Shown: positions 34,075 to 41,513 of the stretch, piece after piece | How positions within the stretch are numbered: the stretch's first letter is position 1 | How the letters are laid out: every line of letters begins with the position of its first letter | From: Clostridiales bacterium | GTDB taxonomy: Bacteria; Bacillota; Clostridia; Christensenellales; Aristaeellaceae | Reading direction: 5' to 3' | Assembly: GCA_015056255.1 (NCBI GenBank) | Contig: SVGP01000013.1 | Coordinates: 1 to 64,000 of the forward strand | DNA length: 64,000 nucleotides | The notes under the pieces: generated by a model | Told to the model about the DNA's origin: nothing | Database searches by the model: none | The model's input: only the letters and a program-made list of their open reading frames with translations | Made by a program: the position numbers and the translations under genes

Positions 34075-34515
34075 TTATACTTTAAATTGCTTTACCGCCG
34101 CTGTGGCCAGTTCGTCGCAGCGGTTGTTTTCTTTATTTGAGGCGTGCCCCTTTACTTTGTGGAAGACGACTGTGTGAATATTGATAAGTTCTACGATTTT
34201 TTTCCACAGATCCACGTTTTCCACCGGCTTTTTATCCGCCTTCACCCAGTTTCTTCTGATCCAGTTGTTGAGCCAGCCCTGTTCAAAGGCGTTGACCAGG
34301 TATGCGCTGTCGGAATACAAGTCCACGCGGCAGGGCGCGTTCAGCGCTTCGAGCGCTTTGATGGCCGCGGTCAGCTCCATTCGGTTGTTGGTAGTTTCCC
34401 TTTCGCCGCCGGACATTTCCTTTCGGTGTTCGCCGTAGATAAGCACGCAGCCCCAGCCGCCGGGGCCGGGATTTCCCGAACATGCGCCGTCTGTGTAAAT
34501 GATAACTTCCTTCAT
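34075..34515 (-). CDS. rnhA: Ribonuclease HI
   Basis: 146 aa. The DEDD catalytic residues are visible: Asp in YTDGACSGNPGPGGWG, Glu in NNRMEL, Asp in LYSDSAY and Asp in NNRCDELA. RNase HI removes RNA from RNA-DNA hybrids. The SD is GAGGAAG. It follows the lipoprotein gene by 9 nt and is probably last in a minus-strand operon. Confidence 0.96.
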   Translation of the reverse strand: MKEVIIYTDGACSGNPGPGGWGCVLIYGEHRKEMSGGERETTNNRMELTAAIKALEALNAPCRVDLYSDSAYLVNAFEQGWLNNWIRRNWVKADKKPVENVDLWKKIVELINIHTVVFHKVKGHASNKENNRCDELATAAVKQFKV

Positions 34516-34524
34516 ATCTTCCTC

Positions 34525-35454
34525 TTACTTCTTAAATGCATTTTCTATAGCGCGGGCGTTTTCAAGCATGCGTTCAAAATAGGCTTCCGCGCCGTTTTGA
34601 GCGCCTCCTGCCGAAAGCGTATCGATGAGCGCAATTTCATATCCCGTCGCTCTCAGCGCCTCTAAAAGCGATTTTGGAGCCTGTTTTTCAATGAGCACCA
34701 CTTCAGCATTACTTTCTTCGAGCGTTTTCAGCATTTGGGAAAGGCTTGTCTCATCCGGGTATTCCCCGCTTTCGCGGTCAATCCTTGTAACCACGTTCAA
34801 AGCAAAATCATTGGCGATATAGATCAGGCCTTCGTGCAGAAGCGCAGTGCGTTTTTGGTAATCGACGGCGCTTTTTACTTCCAATATCGATTCCGAAAGC
34901 GATTCGAATTTTTCATAGGCGCTTTTGAGATTTCCGATGTAGACGGACTCGTAATCCGGATCCAGCGCGATCATATTGGCTGCAATGGCTTCCGTCAGCT
35001 GAAGTCCGCCGCTTGCTGATAAAAACAGCCACGGATTTGCGCCGTACAAGTGGCTTTCCTCATTATCCGTCTGGTAGGAAGCATCCAGAATCAGCGAGGA
35101 CGACGCGCTGATTACACTCGGGCCTTCCTCGCCCAGATTCATAAGCCCCTGTTCGAACGATTCAAAGCCGTTTCCGATCAGTATGACCGCGTCGCAGTTC
35201 ACGGCGATATACTGATCCCAGTCGGACAGGACATAATTTCTCATGCATCCGTCCTGCGGCTGAATGAGCAGATTGAGATTCATACCCGGAATATCTTCCG
35301 TCACAATCAGATCCGAAAGCATGTACGCCGGCAGAAACGACGCATAAATGCTGAAATTTTCCGGGATGTCCTTATCCCCGACAACCGGCGCGCACCCAGA
35401 CAGGATGAGCGCCGGCATAACGAGGAACAATAAAAACAAAATACGTTTTTTCAT
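34525..35454 (-). CDS. ZnuA-like metal ABC transporter substrate-binding lipoprotein with altered ligands
   Basis: 309 aa. A signal peptide ends in the lipobox LILSGC. The two-lobed fold of metal-binding (ZnuA/MntC) proteins is suggested by the length, a long linking helix and the order of motifs. Of the usual His ligands, the DPHxxEP position reads QPQDGCMRNY and the DPHVWL position reads GANPWL. Only the later His (HEGLIY) and the final acidic site remain. No permease or ATPase lies nearby, so this is an orphan and may no longer bind zinc or manganese in the usual way. Confidence 0.72.
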   Translation of the reverse strand: MKKRILFLLFLVMPALILSGCAPVVGDKDIPENFSIYASFLPAYMLSDLIVTEDIPGMNLNLLIQPQDGCMRNYVLSDWDQYIAVNCDAVILIGNGFESFEQGLMNLGEEGPSVISASSSLILDASYQTDNEESHLYGANPWLFLSASGGLQLTEAIAANMIALDPDYESVYIGNLKSAYEKFESLSESILEVKSAVDYQKRTALLHEGLIYIANDFALNVVTRIDRESGEYPDETSLSQMLKTLEESNAEVVLIEKQAPKSLLEALRATGYEIALIDTLSAGGAQNGAEAYFERMLENARAIENAFKK

Positions 35455-35502
35455 CCAAGCTCCATGTATTTTTTCTTAGTATACCCTGTTTTTTCTATGC
35501 GA

Positions 35503-36267
35503 TCAGCTGATCGGATACGATACGCAGATTTCCGCGCCCCTTACGAAATCGCCGGGCCGCATGGCGGGATTGCGCCTTAAAAGCTCCGAAGACGTGATTC
35601 CAAACGCCGAAGCGATGGAGGAAATCGTGTCTCCCGGCTGAATGATGTATTTTCCGCTGCCGGAACATGCGCAGGCCTTTAACGGATACACATATCTTTG
35701 CCCCGGCAAAAGCGCGTTTAATACAAGGCGCGGGTTGAATTCGGCAAATTCCTGAAAGCTGATCCCGTATTTTTGCAGAATGTCGTAAAGCGTCTGACCG
35801 CACTGAACGGTGTCGGTACCCGTACAGGCGCGTTCGGCCGCTCTTAAGGATGCGCAGTCAGGCACATCGTTTACAAACGGGCACGTGTCGCTGGGCGGAT
35901 TCGGCTCGACCGGTTCGCGTTTAGGCACGCATATGTATTGGCCGATGGCAAGGCGCGTGGGCTCTACATAGGGATTTAAGTCCATCAGAGTGTTGACCGA
36001 AACGCCGTATTCCCGCGCAAGATCCCAGAGCGTATCGCCTTTTTTGATCACGTAAAGGTCGGCGTCCGGGCACGTGAGCCGACGCGTGGGAATGCAAATC
36101 TGCGTATCGGGCCGAACCGTTGAAAAATCGATGTCCGGGTTTACCGAGATCATCGCGCCGACGGTCGTCTGAAAGGCCGTAGCCACCTTCTGAAGCGTGT
36201 CGCCTGCCTTCCAAACATATCTGAGCGAGCCCTGAGGACAGCGCACGGCTGCGGTAGACAATTCCAT
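35503..36267 (-). CDS. Protein with four LysM domains
   Basis: 254 aa. LysM-like repeats at about residues 17-60, 70-115, 148-196 and 206-252 (KAGDTLQKVATAF, KKGDTLWDLAREYG, QCGQTLYDILQKYG, QPGDTISSIASAFG). LysM binds peptidoglycan or chitin-type glycans. There is no signal peptide or membrane segment, and the sequence begins with a hydrophilic segment. This fits a spore-coat or mother-cell protein such as SafA better than an exported hydrolase. The start at 36267 is set by AAGGAGG. Confidence 0.85.
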   Translation of the reverse strand: MELSTAAVRCPQGSLRYVWKAGDTLQKVATAFQTTVGAMISVNPDIDFSTVRPDTQICIPTRRLTCPDADLYVIKKGDTLWDLAREYGVSVNTLMDLNPYVEPTRLAIGQYICVPKREPVEPNPPSDTCPFVNDVPDCASLRAAERACTGTDTVQCGQTLYDILQKYGISFQEFAEFNPRLVLNALLPGQRYVYPLKACACSGSGKYIIQPGDTISSIASAFGITSSELLRRNPAMRPGDFVRGAEICVSYPIS

Positions 36268-36329
36268 AAAAGCATTCCTCCTTAAGCGTTGTTCATTCAA
36301 TCGTATTCGAAAAGGAGGAATTGGGTTCC

Positions 36330-37247
36330 TTATTTATGGATCTCGTCGCCTTTTTTAAGAAGACGCCAAAGATTCATGCCCATGATGCCGGAAACGGTTT
36401 CATCGTCATAGCCATGCTTTTTAAGCGCGCCGGCAATCGTGTGCATGCAGGCAGCCGTCTCCATGCCCCTGGGCTGAACTTCGATGCCGTCAAAATCGCT
36501 TCCAAGGCCGATGACACGCTTTCCTCCACGGGAAGCGATGTAATCGATGTGGCGGATCACATCGTCAACCGACGTATTCTCGCCGCCGTCTTTCAGGAAA
36601 TGCGGATAGAAATTGATGCCGATGTAGCCGTTTTTTTCGATGATCGCATCAATCTGATCGTCTTCTAAGTTTCTGTAGGAAGCGCACAGCGATTTGCAGT
36701 TGGAATGGCTGGCAATGGGCGGGAGCGTCATATTTTCATATACGTCCCAGAAGCCGCGCTCGTTGAGATGCGATACGTCCGCATAGACGCCGCGCGCGTC
36801 CATTTCCTTTAAAAGGGTAAAACCAAACGGCTTTAAACCCGTAGTGTTGTCGATCTTGGCCGGCGTTCCGATCTGATTGTCGTAGTTCCAGGTGAGCGCG
36901 ATCATGCGAAGGCGCAGCTCGTCGTCCAGCTCGTGCAATCGCTCGATTTTGCCCTCCAAAACCTCGCCGCCTTCAATGGAATATACGCCGTAAAGCCCGT
37001 CCGGCGGGTTATCGGGAAGCTTCCCGGTAATAAAGGGAATCTCCAGCGTTTTGCTGGCTTCAATCATCCGCCTGGCGTTTTCATAGGGCGTGTCCTTATA
37101 TTGCCTTGCGCCCGCAAACAGCGCAAAGGTCTGAAGATTGACTTTTCCCTTCAAAAGATTTTCTTTCCCGGCCATGAACCCGCCGTCCGACCAGCTTTCA
37201 AACAGCATGGAATACAAAGTATCACAGTGCGTATCCGCAATAAACAT
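36330..37247 (-). CDS. Membrane dipeptidase (renal dipeptidase family, M19)
   Basis: 305 aa. Dizinc-site motifs are DTHCDT near the N-terminus, IEGGE, DVSHLN, SHSN and GSDFDG. The family hydrolyses dipeptides, often with D-residues. No signal peptide is seen, so it is probably cytoplasmic. The SD is GGGAGG. It heads the apparent operon dipeptidase - LysM - lipoprotein - rnhA. Confidence 0.92.
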   Translation of the reverse strand: MFIADTHCDTLYSMLFESWSDGGFMAGKENLLKGKVNLQTFALFAGARQYKDTPYENARRMIEASKTLEIPFITGKLPDNPPDGLYGVYSIEGGEVLEGKIERLHELDDELRLRMIALTWNYDNQIGTPAKIDNTTGLKPFGFTLLKEMDARGVYADVSHLNERGFWDVYENMTLPPIASHSNCKSLCASYRNLEDDQIDAIIEKNGYIGINFYPHFLKDGGENTSVDDVIRHIDYIASRGGKRVIGLGSDFDGIEVQPRGMETAACMHTIAGALKKHGYDDETVSGIMGMNLWRLLKKGDEIHK

Positions 37248-37273
37248 ATTTTTCGCCTCCCGTCAAGGCTTAT

Positions 37274-37302
37274 ATTTTATCACGCCGCACGTGCAAATTC
37301 AA
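37274..37302 (-). promoter_or_regulatory. Promoter for the dipeptidase operon
   Basis: Minus strand: -35 TTGAAT (37302-37297), 17-bp spacer, -10 TAAAAT (37279-37274), 27 bp before the start codon. Confidence 0.6.
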
Positions 37303-37393
37303 GCAAGACCGCGTTATCATCCGTATTTTCGTATAAACGTTTCAAAAAGGCCCTTCTTTCGATAAACTTTACGTATTTTAACAAAATTAGCTA

Positions 37394-37422
37394 TTTACAA
37401 ATCCCTTGTACCCTGCTATAAT
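37394..37422 (+). promoter_or_regulatory. Promoter of the tRNA-Ala gene
   Basis: -35 TTTACA (37394-37399), 17-bp spacer, -10 TATAAT (37417-37422), about 33 bp upstream of the tRNA. Confidence 0.8.
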
Positions 37423-37454
37423 AATCAACGTTGCGAGGGCAAACCAAACAACAT

Positions 37455-37527
37455 GGGGCATTAGCGCAGTTGGTAGCGCGTTTGAATGGCATTCAAAAGG
37501 TCAGGGGTTCGACTCCCCTATGCTCCA
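37455..37527 (+). tRNA. tRNA-Ala(GGC)
   Basis: 73 nt cloverleaf. The acceptor GGGGCAT/ATGCTCC has one G-U pair, the anticodon stem-loop TTTGA-ATGGCAT-TCAAA gives GGC, and the T loop is TTCGACT. CCA is not encoded. It is a single gene with its own promoter and terminator. Confidence 0.95.
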
Positions 37528-37530
37528 TAC

Positions 37531-37576
37531 AAGAATCCGAACTTCTTCTCCTTGAGAATGGGTTCGGATTCTTTTC
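37531..37576 (+). terminator. Terminator of tRNA-Ala
   Basis: AAGAATCCGAAC (37531-37542) and GTTCGGATTCTT (37562-37573) form a 12-bp stem followed by TTC. Confidence 0.8.
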
Positions 37577-37614
37577 GTCATAAGAAACATTAGGCATCTA
37601 TCTTTGATCATATG

Positions 37615-37640
37615 AAAAGCGCCCCTATTTGGAGCGCTTT
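37615..37640 (-). terminator. Terminator of the toxin-antitoxin operon
   Basis: Minus strand stem AAAGCGCTCC / GGGGCGCTTTT with one G-U pair and a T-run at its end, just after the toxin stop codon. Confidence 0.75.
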
Positions 37641-37647
37641 CAGAATG

Positions 37648-37962
37648 TTATTTTAGGCCCAACAGTGTTCGCAGACAATCTCTGCGCCCATAGAGAATAC
37701 GATCAATATAGACAACTCCATCCTGCACACGATAGAAAGCCAGAAAGTTATTTGCCGGCACAAAGCGATAATCACTGTGTATACGCGAAATGGTATCCAG
37801 AGGTGCGCCGCTGAATGGAAACTCCCGCAACGACTCCGTTTTTACCAATATAGCGTCAACCGTATGATCCGCCGCATCTGGATTACAGAGATCCGAATAA
37901 ATGTAGTCCCAGATTTCATCCAGATCCTTCAATGCCTCAGGAGAATACTTCAAATCAGCCAT
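37648..37962 (-). CDS. RelE/ParE-family toxin
   Basis: 104 aa. The ParE/RelE fold pattern is clear: LKYSPEALKDLDEIWDYI near the N-terminus, SLREFPFSGAPL, YRFVPANNFLAFYRV and a C-terminal ILYGRRDC. Whether it cuts mRNA or inhibits gyrase cannot be decided. The ATG at 37962 overlaps the antitoxin stop by 8 nt, a usual coupling. Confidence 0.88.
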   Translation of the reverse strand: MADLKYSPEALKDLDEIWDYIYSDLCNPDAADHTVDAILVKTESLREFPFSGAPLDTISRIHSDYRFVPANNFLAFYRVQDGVVYIDRILYGRRDCLRTLLGLK

Positions 37963-38212
37963 TTCTCTTTGCGCGGAAATGACTGCGAACATCCTCAGAG
38001 GACAGCCATCCGTTTTCCTCTCCGGACTTTCTGCCCTTATTCAGTTCACTGACCAGCGTAATCTCGGCCTGAAGCTTTTCATAATCCCTTATATCCAAAA
38101 TGGCATATTGACCGCGACCGTTCTTTGTCAAAAATACCGGCGCGTCCGAACCAACTTCGCGCAGCACTTCACTGTAATTTCTAAGATCCGTAACAGGTTT
38201 GATGTTCGGCAT
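37955..38212 (-). CDS. Phd/YefM-family antitoxin
   Basis: 85 aa. The N-terminal DNA-binding domain has the family pattern TDLRNYSEVL, VFLTKNGRGQYAILDI and YEKLQAE. The charged C-terminus would wrap the toxin. It is first in the operon (SD GAGGAGG) and probably autorepresses through the palindrome at 38250-38279. Confidence 0.88.
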   Translation of the reverse strand: MPNIKPVTDLRNYSEVLREVGSDAPVFLTKNGRGQYAILDIRDYEKLQAEITLVSELNKGRKSGEENGWLSSEDVRSHFRAKRNG

Positions 38213-38234
38213 ATCGCCACCTCCTCACGTCCAT

Positions 38235-38279
38235 AGTATACCACATTGCGCTGTAAAATTCAACATCGAATTATACAGC
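38235..38279 (-). promoter_or_regulatory. Toxin-antitoxin promoter and operator palindrome
   Basis: Minus strand: -35 TTGAAT (38263-38258), 17-bp spacer, -10 TATACT (38240-38235). GCTGTAAAATTC (38250-38261) and GAATTATACAGC (38268-38279) form an inverted repeat with one mismatch. It overlaps the -35 and fits an antitoxin operator. Confidence 0.75.
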
Positions 38280-38332
38280 AGCGTGTTCCGATTCTTTTTC
38301 AGTAAAAAATGTGTTCGCAGTCAAATAAAAAC

Positions 38333-38374
38333 AAACAGCTTTCGAGCGAAAATCGCTTTGGAAGCTGTTTTTTC
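38333..38374 (-). terminator. Hairpin terminator at the end of the xre gene
   Basis: AAACAGCTT (38333-38341) pairs with AAGCTGTTT (38362-38370), with an inner CGAGCGA/TCGCTT stem. T-rich stretches lie on both sides. It ends the minus-strand run before the antitoxin promoter. Confidence 0.65.
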
Positions 38375-38398
38375 ATATGTATGCTTACCGATATGCAT

Positions 38399-38968
38399 TT
38401 ACATGATATAGGGAGGCTGATGGCGGCTGAGGACTTCCAGCATTTGCTCGCGCGCGCAATCCGCATACTCGTTGTTGCCGGAGTAATCCGTGTGCTGTTT
38501 ATACAGGCGATATTTTTCAACAATGGATTCCAGCAGCGCCCTTTGCAGTTCCAGTCGCTTCGTCTCATACTGGCGGTTCGTGCTCATCAGAATCAGCGCA
38601 TCGTACATCTCGTTTGCCAAACTTCGATCGCTGATCGTCATCGGAAAGAACAACGTTATTTCGTCGTTTGCATAAAATGAGATCTCATCTGCGTTAAAGA
38701 CCTTTCCATAGCCGTACATCAGCCAGTCAATGGGCACGTTGAATTTATCTGCGATCAGTTTAAGAAGGCGAACGAGCTCGCTCATGGAAAGGTTGAAGGA
38801 CACGTTGGCATTATCGTCCGACTTGATGCCGTGCTCGGCAATTTCCGTGATCATGACGGGCATGTTCAGCTTTTTGGCAAACTCAGGCTGCGTAAGCTTT
38901 GCTTTTTTGCGGATCAGTCCGATTCGCTTTCCGACGGCTTTCCGGTTCAAGGATTCATTTTCATACAT
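38399..38968 (-). CDS. XRE-family helix-turn-helix regulator (189 aa)
   Basis: An HTH domain is in residues 12-70 (GKRIGLIRKKAKLTQPEFAKKLN), interrupted by a longer loop than usual before the Ser/Leu-rich helix (SELVRLLKLIADKFNVPIDWLMYG). The C-terminal 100 residues are helical and unassigned. ATG 38968 follows only a weak SD. It is the last of a run of five minus-strand genes with short gaps. Confidence 0.75.
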   Translation of the reverse strand: MYENESLNRKAVGKRIGLIRKKAKLTQPEFAKKLNMPVMITEIAEHGIKSDDNANVSFNLSMSELVRLLKLIADKFNVPIDWLMYGYGKVFNADEISFYANDEITLFFPMTISDRSLANEMYDALILMSTNRQYETKRLELQRALLESIVEKYRLYKQHTDYSGNNEYADCAREQMLEVLSRHQPPYIM

Positions 38969-39044
38969 ACTTATCTTACTCGCTTTTGCATAGATTTTAG
39001 TGGGATGGACGGACGCGCCCATCCCCGTTTGACGCTTTTTTCAT

Positions 39045-39467
39045 TCACTTTGCGGTGATTATGCCGCTTGTGTAATTCCTTGCTTCGCTGGCAGTATTGA
39101 TCGTGCAGAGGAACACCACCTTTACACGGTAGGTTTCGCCCGAAACGCCGTTAAAGTAGCGGCTGAAGGTGTAGTTGGTTAAGTTGGCGCCCAGGGAGCC
39201 GTTTAAAAGGCCGCTGACGTCCACCCATTCGCCGTCTGCATTGCGTTTTTGAACCTGATAGCTGGCTACGCCGAGTTGGTTGCAGATGCCGATGCCGGTG
39301 GTTGAAAAGACGATCTTGATTCTGCCGTTGCCTTCCTTGGAGAGCGTTGTACCGTAGCTGCAGAAGAAATTGCTGGAACGGGGCGCGGCGCCCTCCGCCT
39401 GCGCGCAGGGAATCACGCAAAGGACAAACAGCATGGCTGCCAGAAACAACGTGACAAATCTTTTCAT
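39045..39467 (-). CDS. Small secreted protein of unknown function
   Basis: 140 aa. A clear signal peptide (residues 1-24, cleavage after AQA) is followed by a 115-residue domain with four Cys, predicted all-beta (alternating hydrophobic and polar residues). No motif is recognised. It is 52 nt downstream of the anti-sigma gene, so it may be a target or partner of that system. Confidence 0.75.
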   Translation of the reverse strand: MKRFVTLFLAAMLFVLCVIPCAQAEGAAPRSSNFFCSYGTTLSKEGNGRIKIVFSTTGIGICNQLGVASYQVQKRNADGEWVDVSGLLNGSLGANLTNYTFSRYFNGVSGETYRVKVVFLCTINTASEARNYTSGIITAK

Positions 39468-39518
39468 TGTATGTTTTCCTTTCCTAACTTATAATTCTGA
39501 AGTGTACAGAGCCGCCAG

Positions 39519-40382
39519 TCAGGATTCGGCAATACCGAGAATGATGTTTCTAAGCTCCTCTTCGGTTATATCGCCGTAAATCGAATAATGTACGTTCCGA
39601 TCGATCCACGACGCCGAAAGGAGTTTTGTATCGCAGTTCAGATAGTAGGTCACTTCCTGATTCGCGATGATTTCCAAAACGGGGTCGGTGACCGTCTTTT
39701 GATATTCATACGCCGAAACATTTTCATCGTCATAGAAAAAGTTCGTCGTCAGACTGAAAAAATCGTCTTCACCCATATAAGTTGCCGAGAAAATCGCCGT
39801 GCTGTCGTCTTCATACATGGAGCCCTGAATGAAGGTAAAGCGCTCTGGCATCCATGCGGGCAGCACCCTAAAATCGTTCCACTCGACCGGCATTTTCTCC
39901 ATGGAATCGTAGAAAACCTGCTCATACCCGGTGTCTTCATCATCATACAGGACGTCTGTCTGCACGGATTCCGTCTGTCCCGGCGTATTGGCGCTGTAGA
40001 TGCCGAACGATTCGGCCAGCGGCTTTAACAGCTTCAGTAGAAACGTCCAGTTAAAGGCATAAGCGCTTCCGACGGAAAGAGCGGATATGGTAATCAGAAC
40101 CAGCAGGCACGCGACAATGCGGCGCGCGGTTGTGAGATTCATCCAGCCTTTTTTACGCTGCGTTTTGCTTTCAATCGCTTGCCAGGCAGTTGATTTCTCC
40201 TGTGCGGACGGGCTTTCTTCCAGCGTTTTCAGTATTTCTTCCACGAGAGCCGTATCGATTTCCGATTCCGCTTTGGAAAGTTCCTGTTCCAGCATTGTAT
40301 TTAGCTCATATTGCGTCAACTCCGTTTCGCGGTCTTCCGCCAGACGTGCGATGATCTTGCGTACATCCATCTCATTCGGCAT
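39519..40382 (-). CDS. Membrane anti-sigma-like protein with extracellular DUF4367-type domain
   Basis: 287 aa. The N-terminal 85 residues are cytoplasmic and acidic, one membrane segment lies at about 87-108, and the outer domain (about 150-280) has the pattern PAWMPERFTFIQGSMYEDD typical of DUF4367-like sensor domains. Placed directly after an ECF sigma gene, it probably holds that sigma factor at the membrane until a signal arrives. ATG 40382 fits the SD GGAG; the upstream GTG is too close to it. Confidence 0.75.
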   Translation of the reverse strand: MPNEMDVRKIIARLAEDRETELTQYELNTMLEQELSKAESEIDTALVEEILKTLEESPSAQEKSTAWQAIESKTQRKKGWMNLTTARRIVACLLVLITISALSVGSAYAFNWTFLLKLLKPLAESFGIYSANTPGQTESVQTDVLYDDEDTGYEQVFYDSMEKMPVEWNDFRVLPAWMPERFTFIQGSMYEDDSTAIFSATYMGEDDFFSLTTNFFYDDENVSAYEYQKTVTDPVLEIIANQEVTYYLNCDTKLLSASWIDRNVHYSIYGDITEEELRNIILGIAES

Positions 40383-40434
40383 TCTTTGCACACTCCATTC
40401 TGTATATGTACGGAATATATCATTTCATTACAGA

Positions 40435-40950
40435 TTACAAAAAATATTTTTCGATTTTCTTTCTGATGCGAAACAGGCGAACCCGAAGGGCGTTGGGACT
40501 CATATGCATCTCATTTCCAATCTGTTCAAGCGTCCGCCCCTCGAAGCCGTATTGAACAATCAGCTTAAAATCATCCGGCGAAAGGAGCTGTTCAAGCGTG
40601 ATGCGGATATCGCTGACGGCGGTTTTATCATTTTCCGCGGCAACAAAAAGCAGCGAACCTTGCTTGCTTTTGCGCATCTCTTCCTGCGCAAATTTTCGCT
40701 TTTTTCGTTCGTTGCGATTGTTTTTACGTATGTAGTTTTTACAAATATTGACGGTTGTTACCACAAGCCAGGCCTCGGGTTTCGGATGTTTATAAATTTC
40801 CTGCCGAGCTGCTTCAAGAAAAACATCCTGCGGTATGTCCTGAGCGTCGCAGACATGTCCCACATACAGCCGCAGGCGATTGACTGCCAGGCGGTACAGG
40901 GTATCGTAGTTGGCGTCATACAGTTCCTTAAGCCACGTATCGGATTTCAT
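40435..40950 (-). CDS. ECF-type RNA polymerase sigma factor
   Basis: 171 aa. Region 2 (YDANYDTLYRLAVNRL, DAQDIPQDVFLEA) and region 4 with the helix-turn-helix GRTLEQIGNEMHMSPNALRVR are recognisable. Such factors respond to envelope or external signals and are held by a membrane anti-sigma factor, here the next gene. The SD is GAGGAAGGA. A 68-nt gap separates it from the upstream xre gene. Confidence 0.9.
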   Translation of the reverse strand: MKSDTWLKELYDANYDTLYRLAVNRLRLYVGHVCDAQDIPQDVFLEAARQEIYKHPKPEAWLVVTTVNICKNYIRKNNRNERKKRKFAQEEMRKSKQGSLLFVAAENDKTAVSDIRITLEQLLSPDDFKLIVQYGFEGRTLEQIGNEMHMSPNALRVRLFRIRKKIEKYFL

Positions 40951-41018
40951 TCTATCCTTCCTCTGTACAGTTTTAGCGGTTTTTGATAAAAGCGCTGAAT
41001 GGAGTCTATCAGTAGAGC

Positions 41019-41243
41019 CTATTGCTCGTCCTTCCTCGGATAAGGCGCTTTTTCATCCGTTAAACCGGCAAGATAATCCATACTCGTATTCAGCGCCAGC
41101 GCAATGCGCTTGCATTGCTCAAACGTATAATAACGACGACCGGACTCGATTTTGGAGTAATCGCTTTGATCAATGCCGGTAAGCATCTGCATCTTGACCT
41201 GTGTGTAACCACGCTCTTTGCGAAGATCTTTCAATCTGGACAT
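41019..41243 (-). CDS. Small XRE-family HTH regulator
   Basis: 74 aa, essentially one HTH domain (LKDLRKERGYTQVKMQMLTGI, SDYSKIESGRRYYTFEQCKRIA). It is likely a DNA-binding repressor. The start at 41243 follows GGGTGAT. The repeated TTGACCTAT at 41271-41279 and 41297-41305 just upstream may be its operator. Confidence 0.85.
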   Translation of the reverse strand: MSRLKDLRKERGYTQVKMQMLTGIDQSDYSKIESGRRYYTFEQCKRIALALNTSMDYLAGLTDEKAPYPRKDEQ

Positions 41244-41270
41244 ATACATCACCCATTCGATTATGCCCGA

Positions 41271-41305
41271 TTGACCTATAACAGAATAAGGTTAATTTGA
41301 CCTAT
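41271..41305. promoter_or_regulatory. Direct repeat TTGACCTAT, possible operator of the small XRE gene
   Basis: TTGACCTAT occurs at 41271-41279 and 41297-41305. The second copy also forms an imperfect palindrome with AGGTTAA at 41290-41296. It is upstream of the small xre start on the minus strand. Confidence 0.4.
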
Positions 41306-41424
41306 TCTTTTATTGGCGTCCGCGTTCAATCGCGGATAGCGCTGAAACTGAAACAGGAAAAAGCGGACAATTCGCCCGGGTAGGCTTTTCCCGTAATATT
41401 ACACAGCGCACCCTCTTTTCCTTC

Positions 41425-41453
41425 TGGCAAATACGCTTTCAAAGTGATATAAT
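41425..41453 (+). promoter_or_regulatory. Promoter for the MFS transporter gene
   Basis: -10 TATAAT at 41448-41453 with an extended TG at 41445-41446. A weak -35 TGGCAA lies at 41425-41430, 17 bp upstream. Confidence 0.55.
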
Positions 41454-41513
41454 GAAAAATGGAAACCGACGCGTTTATAAGCGAATTTGATTTTACAAGG
41501 GAGTATCTGAAAA

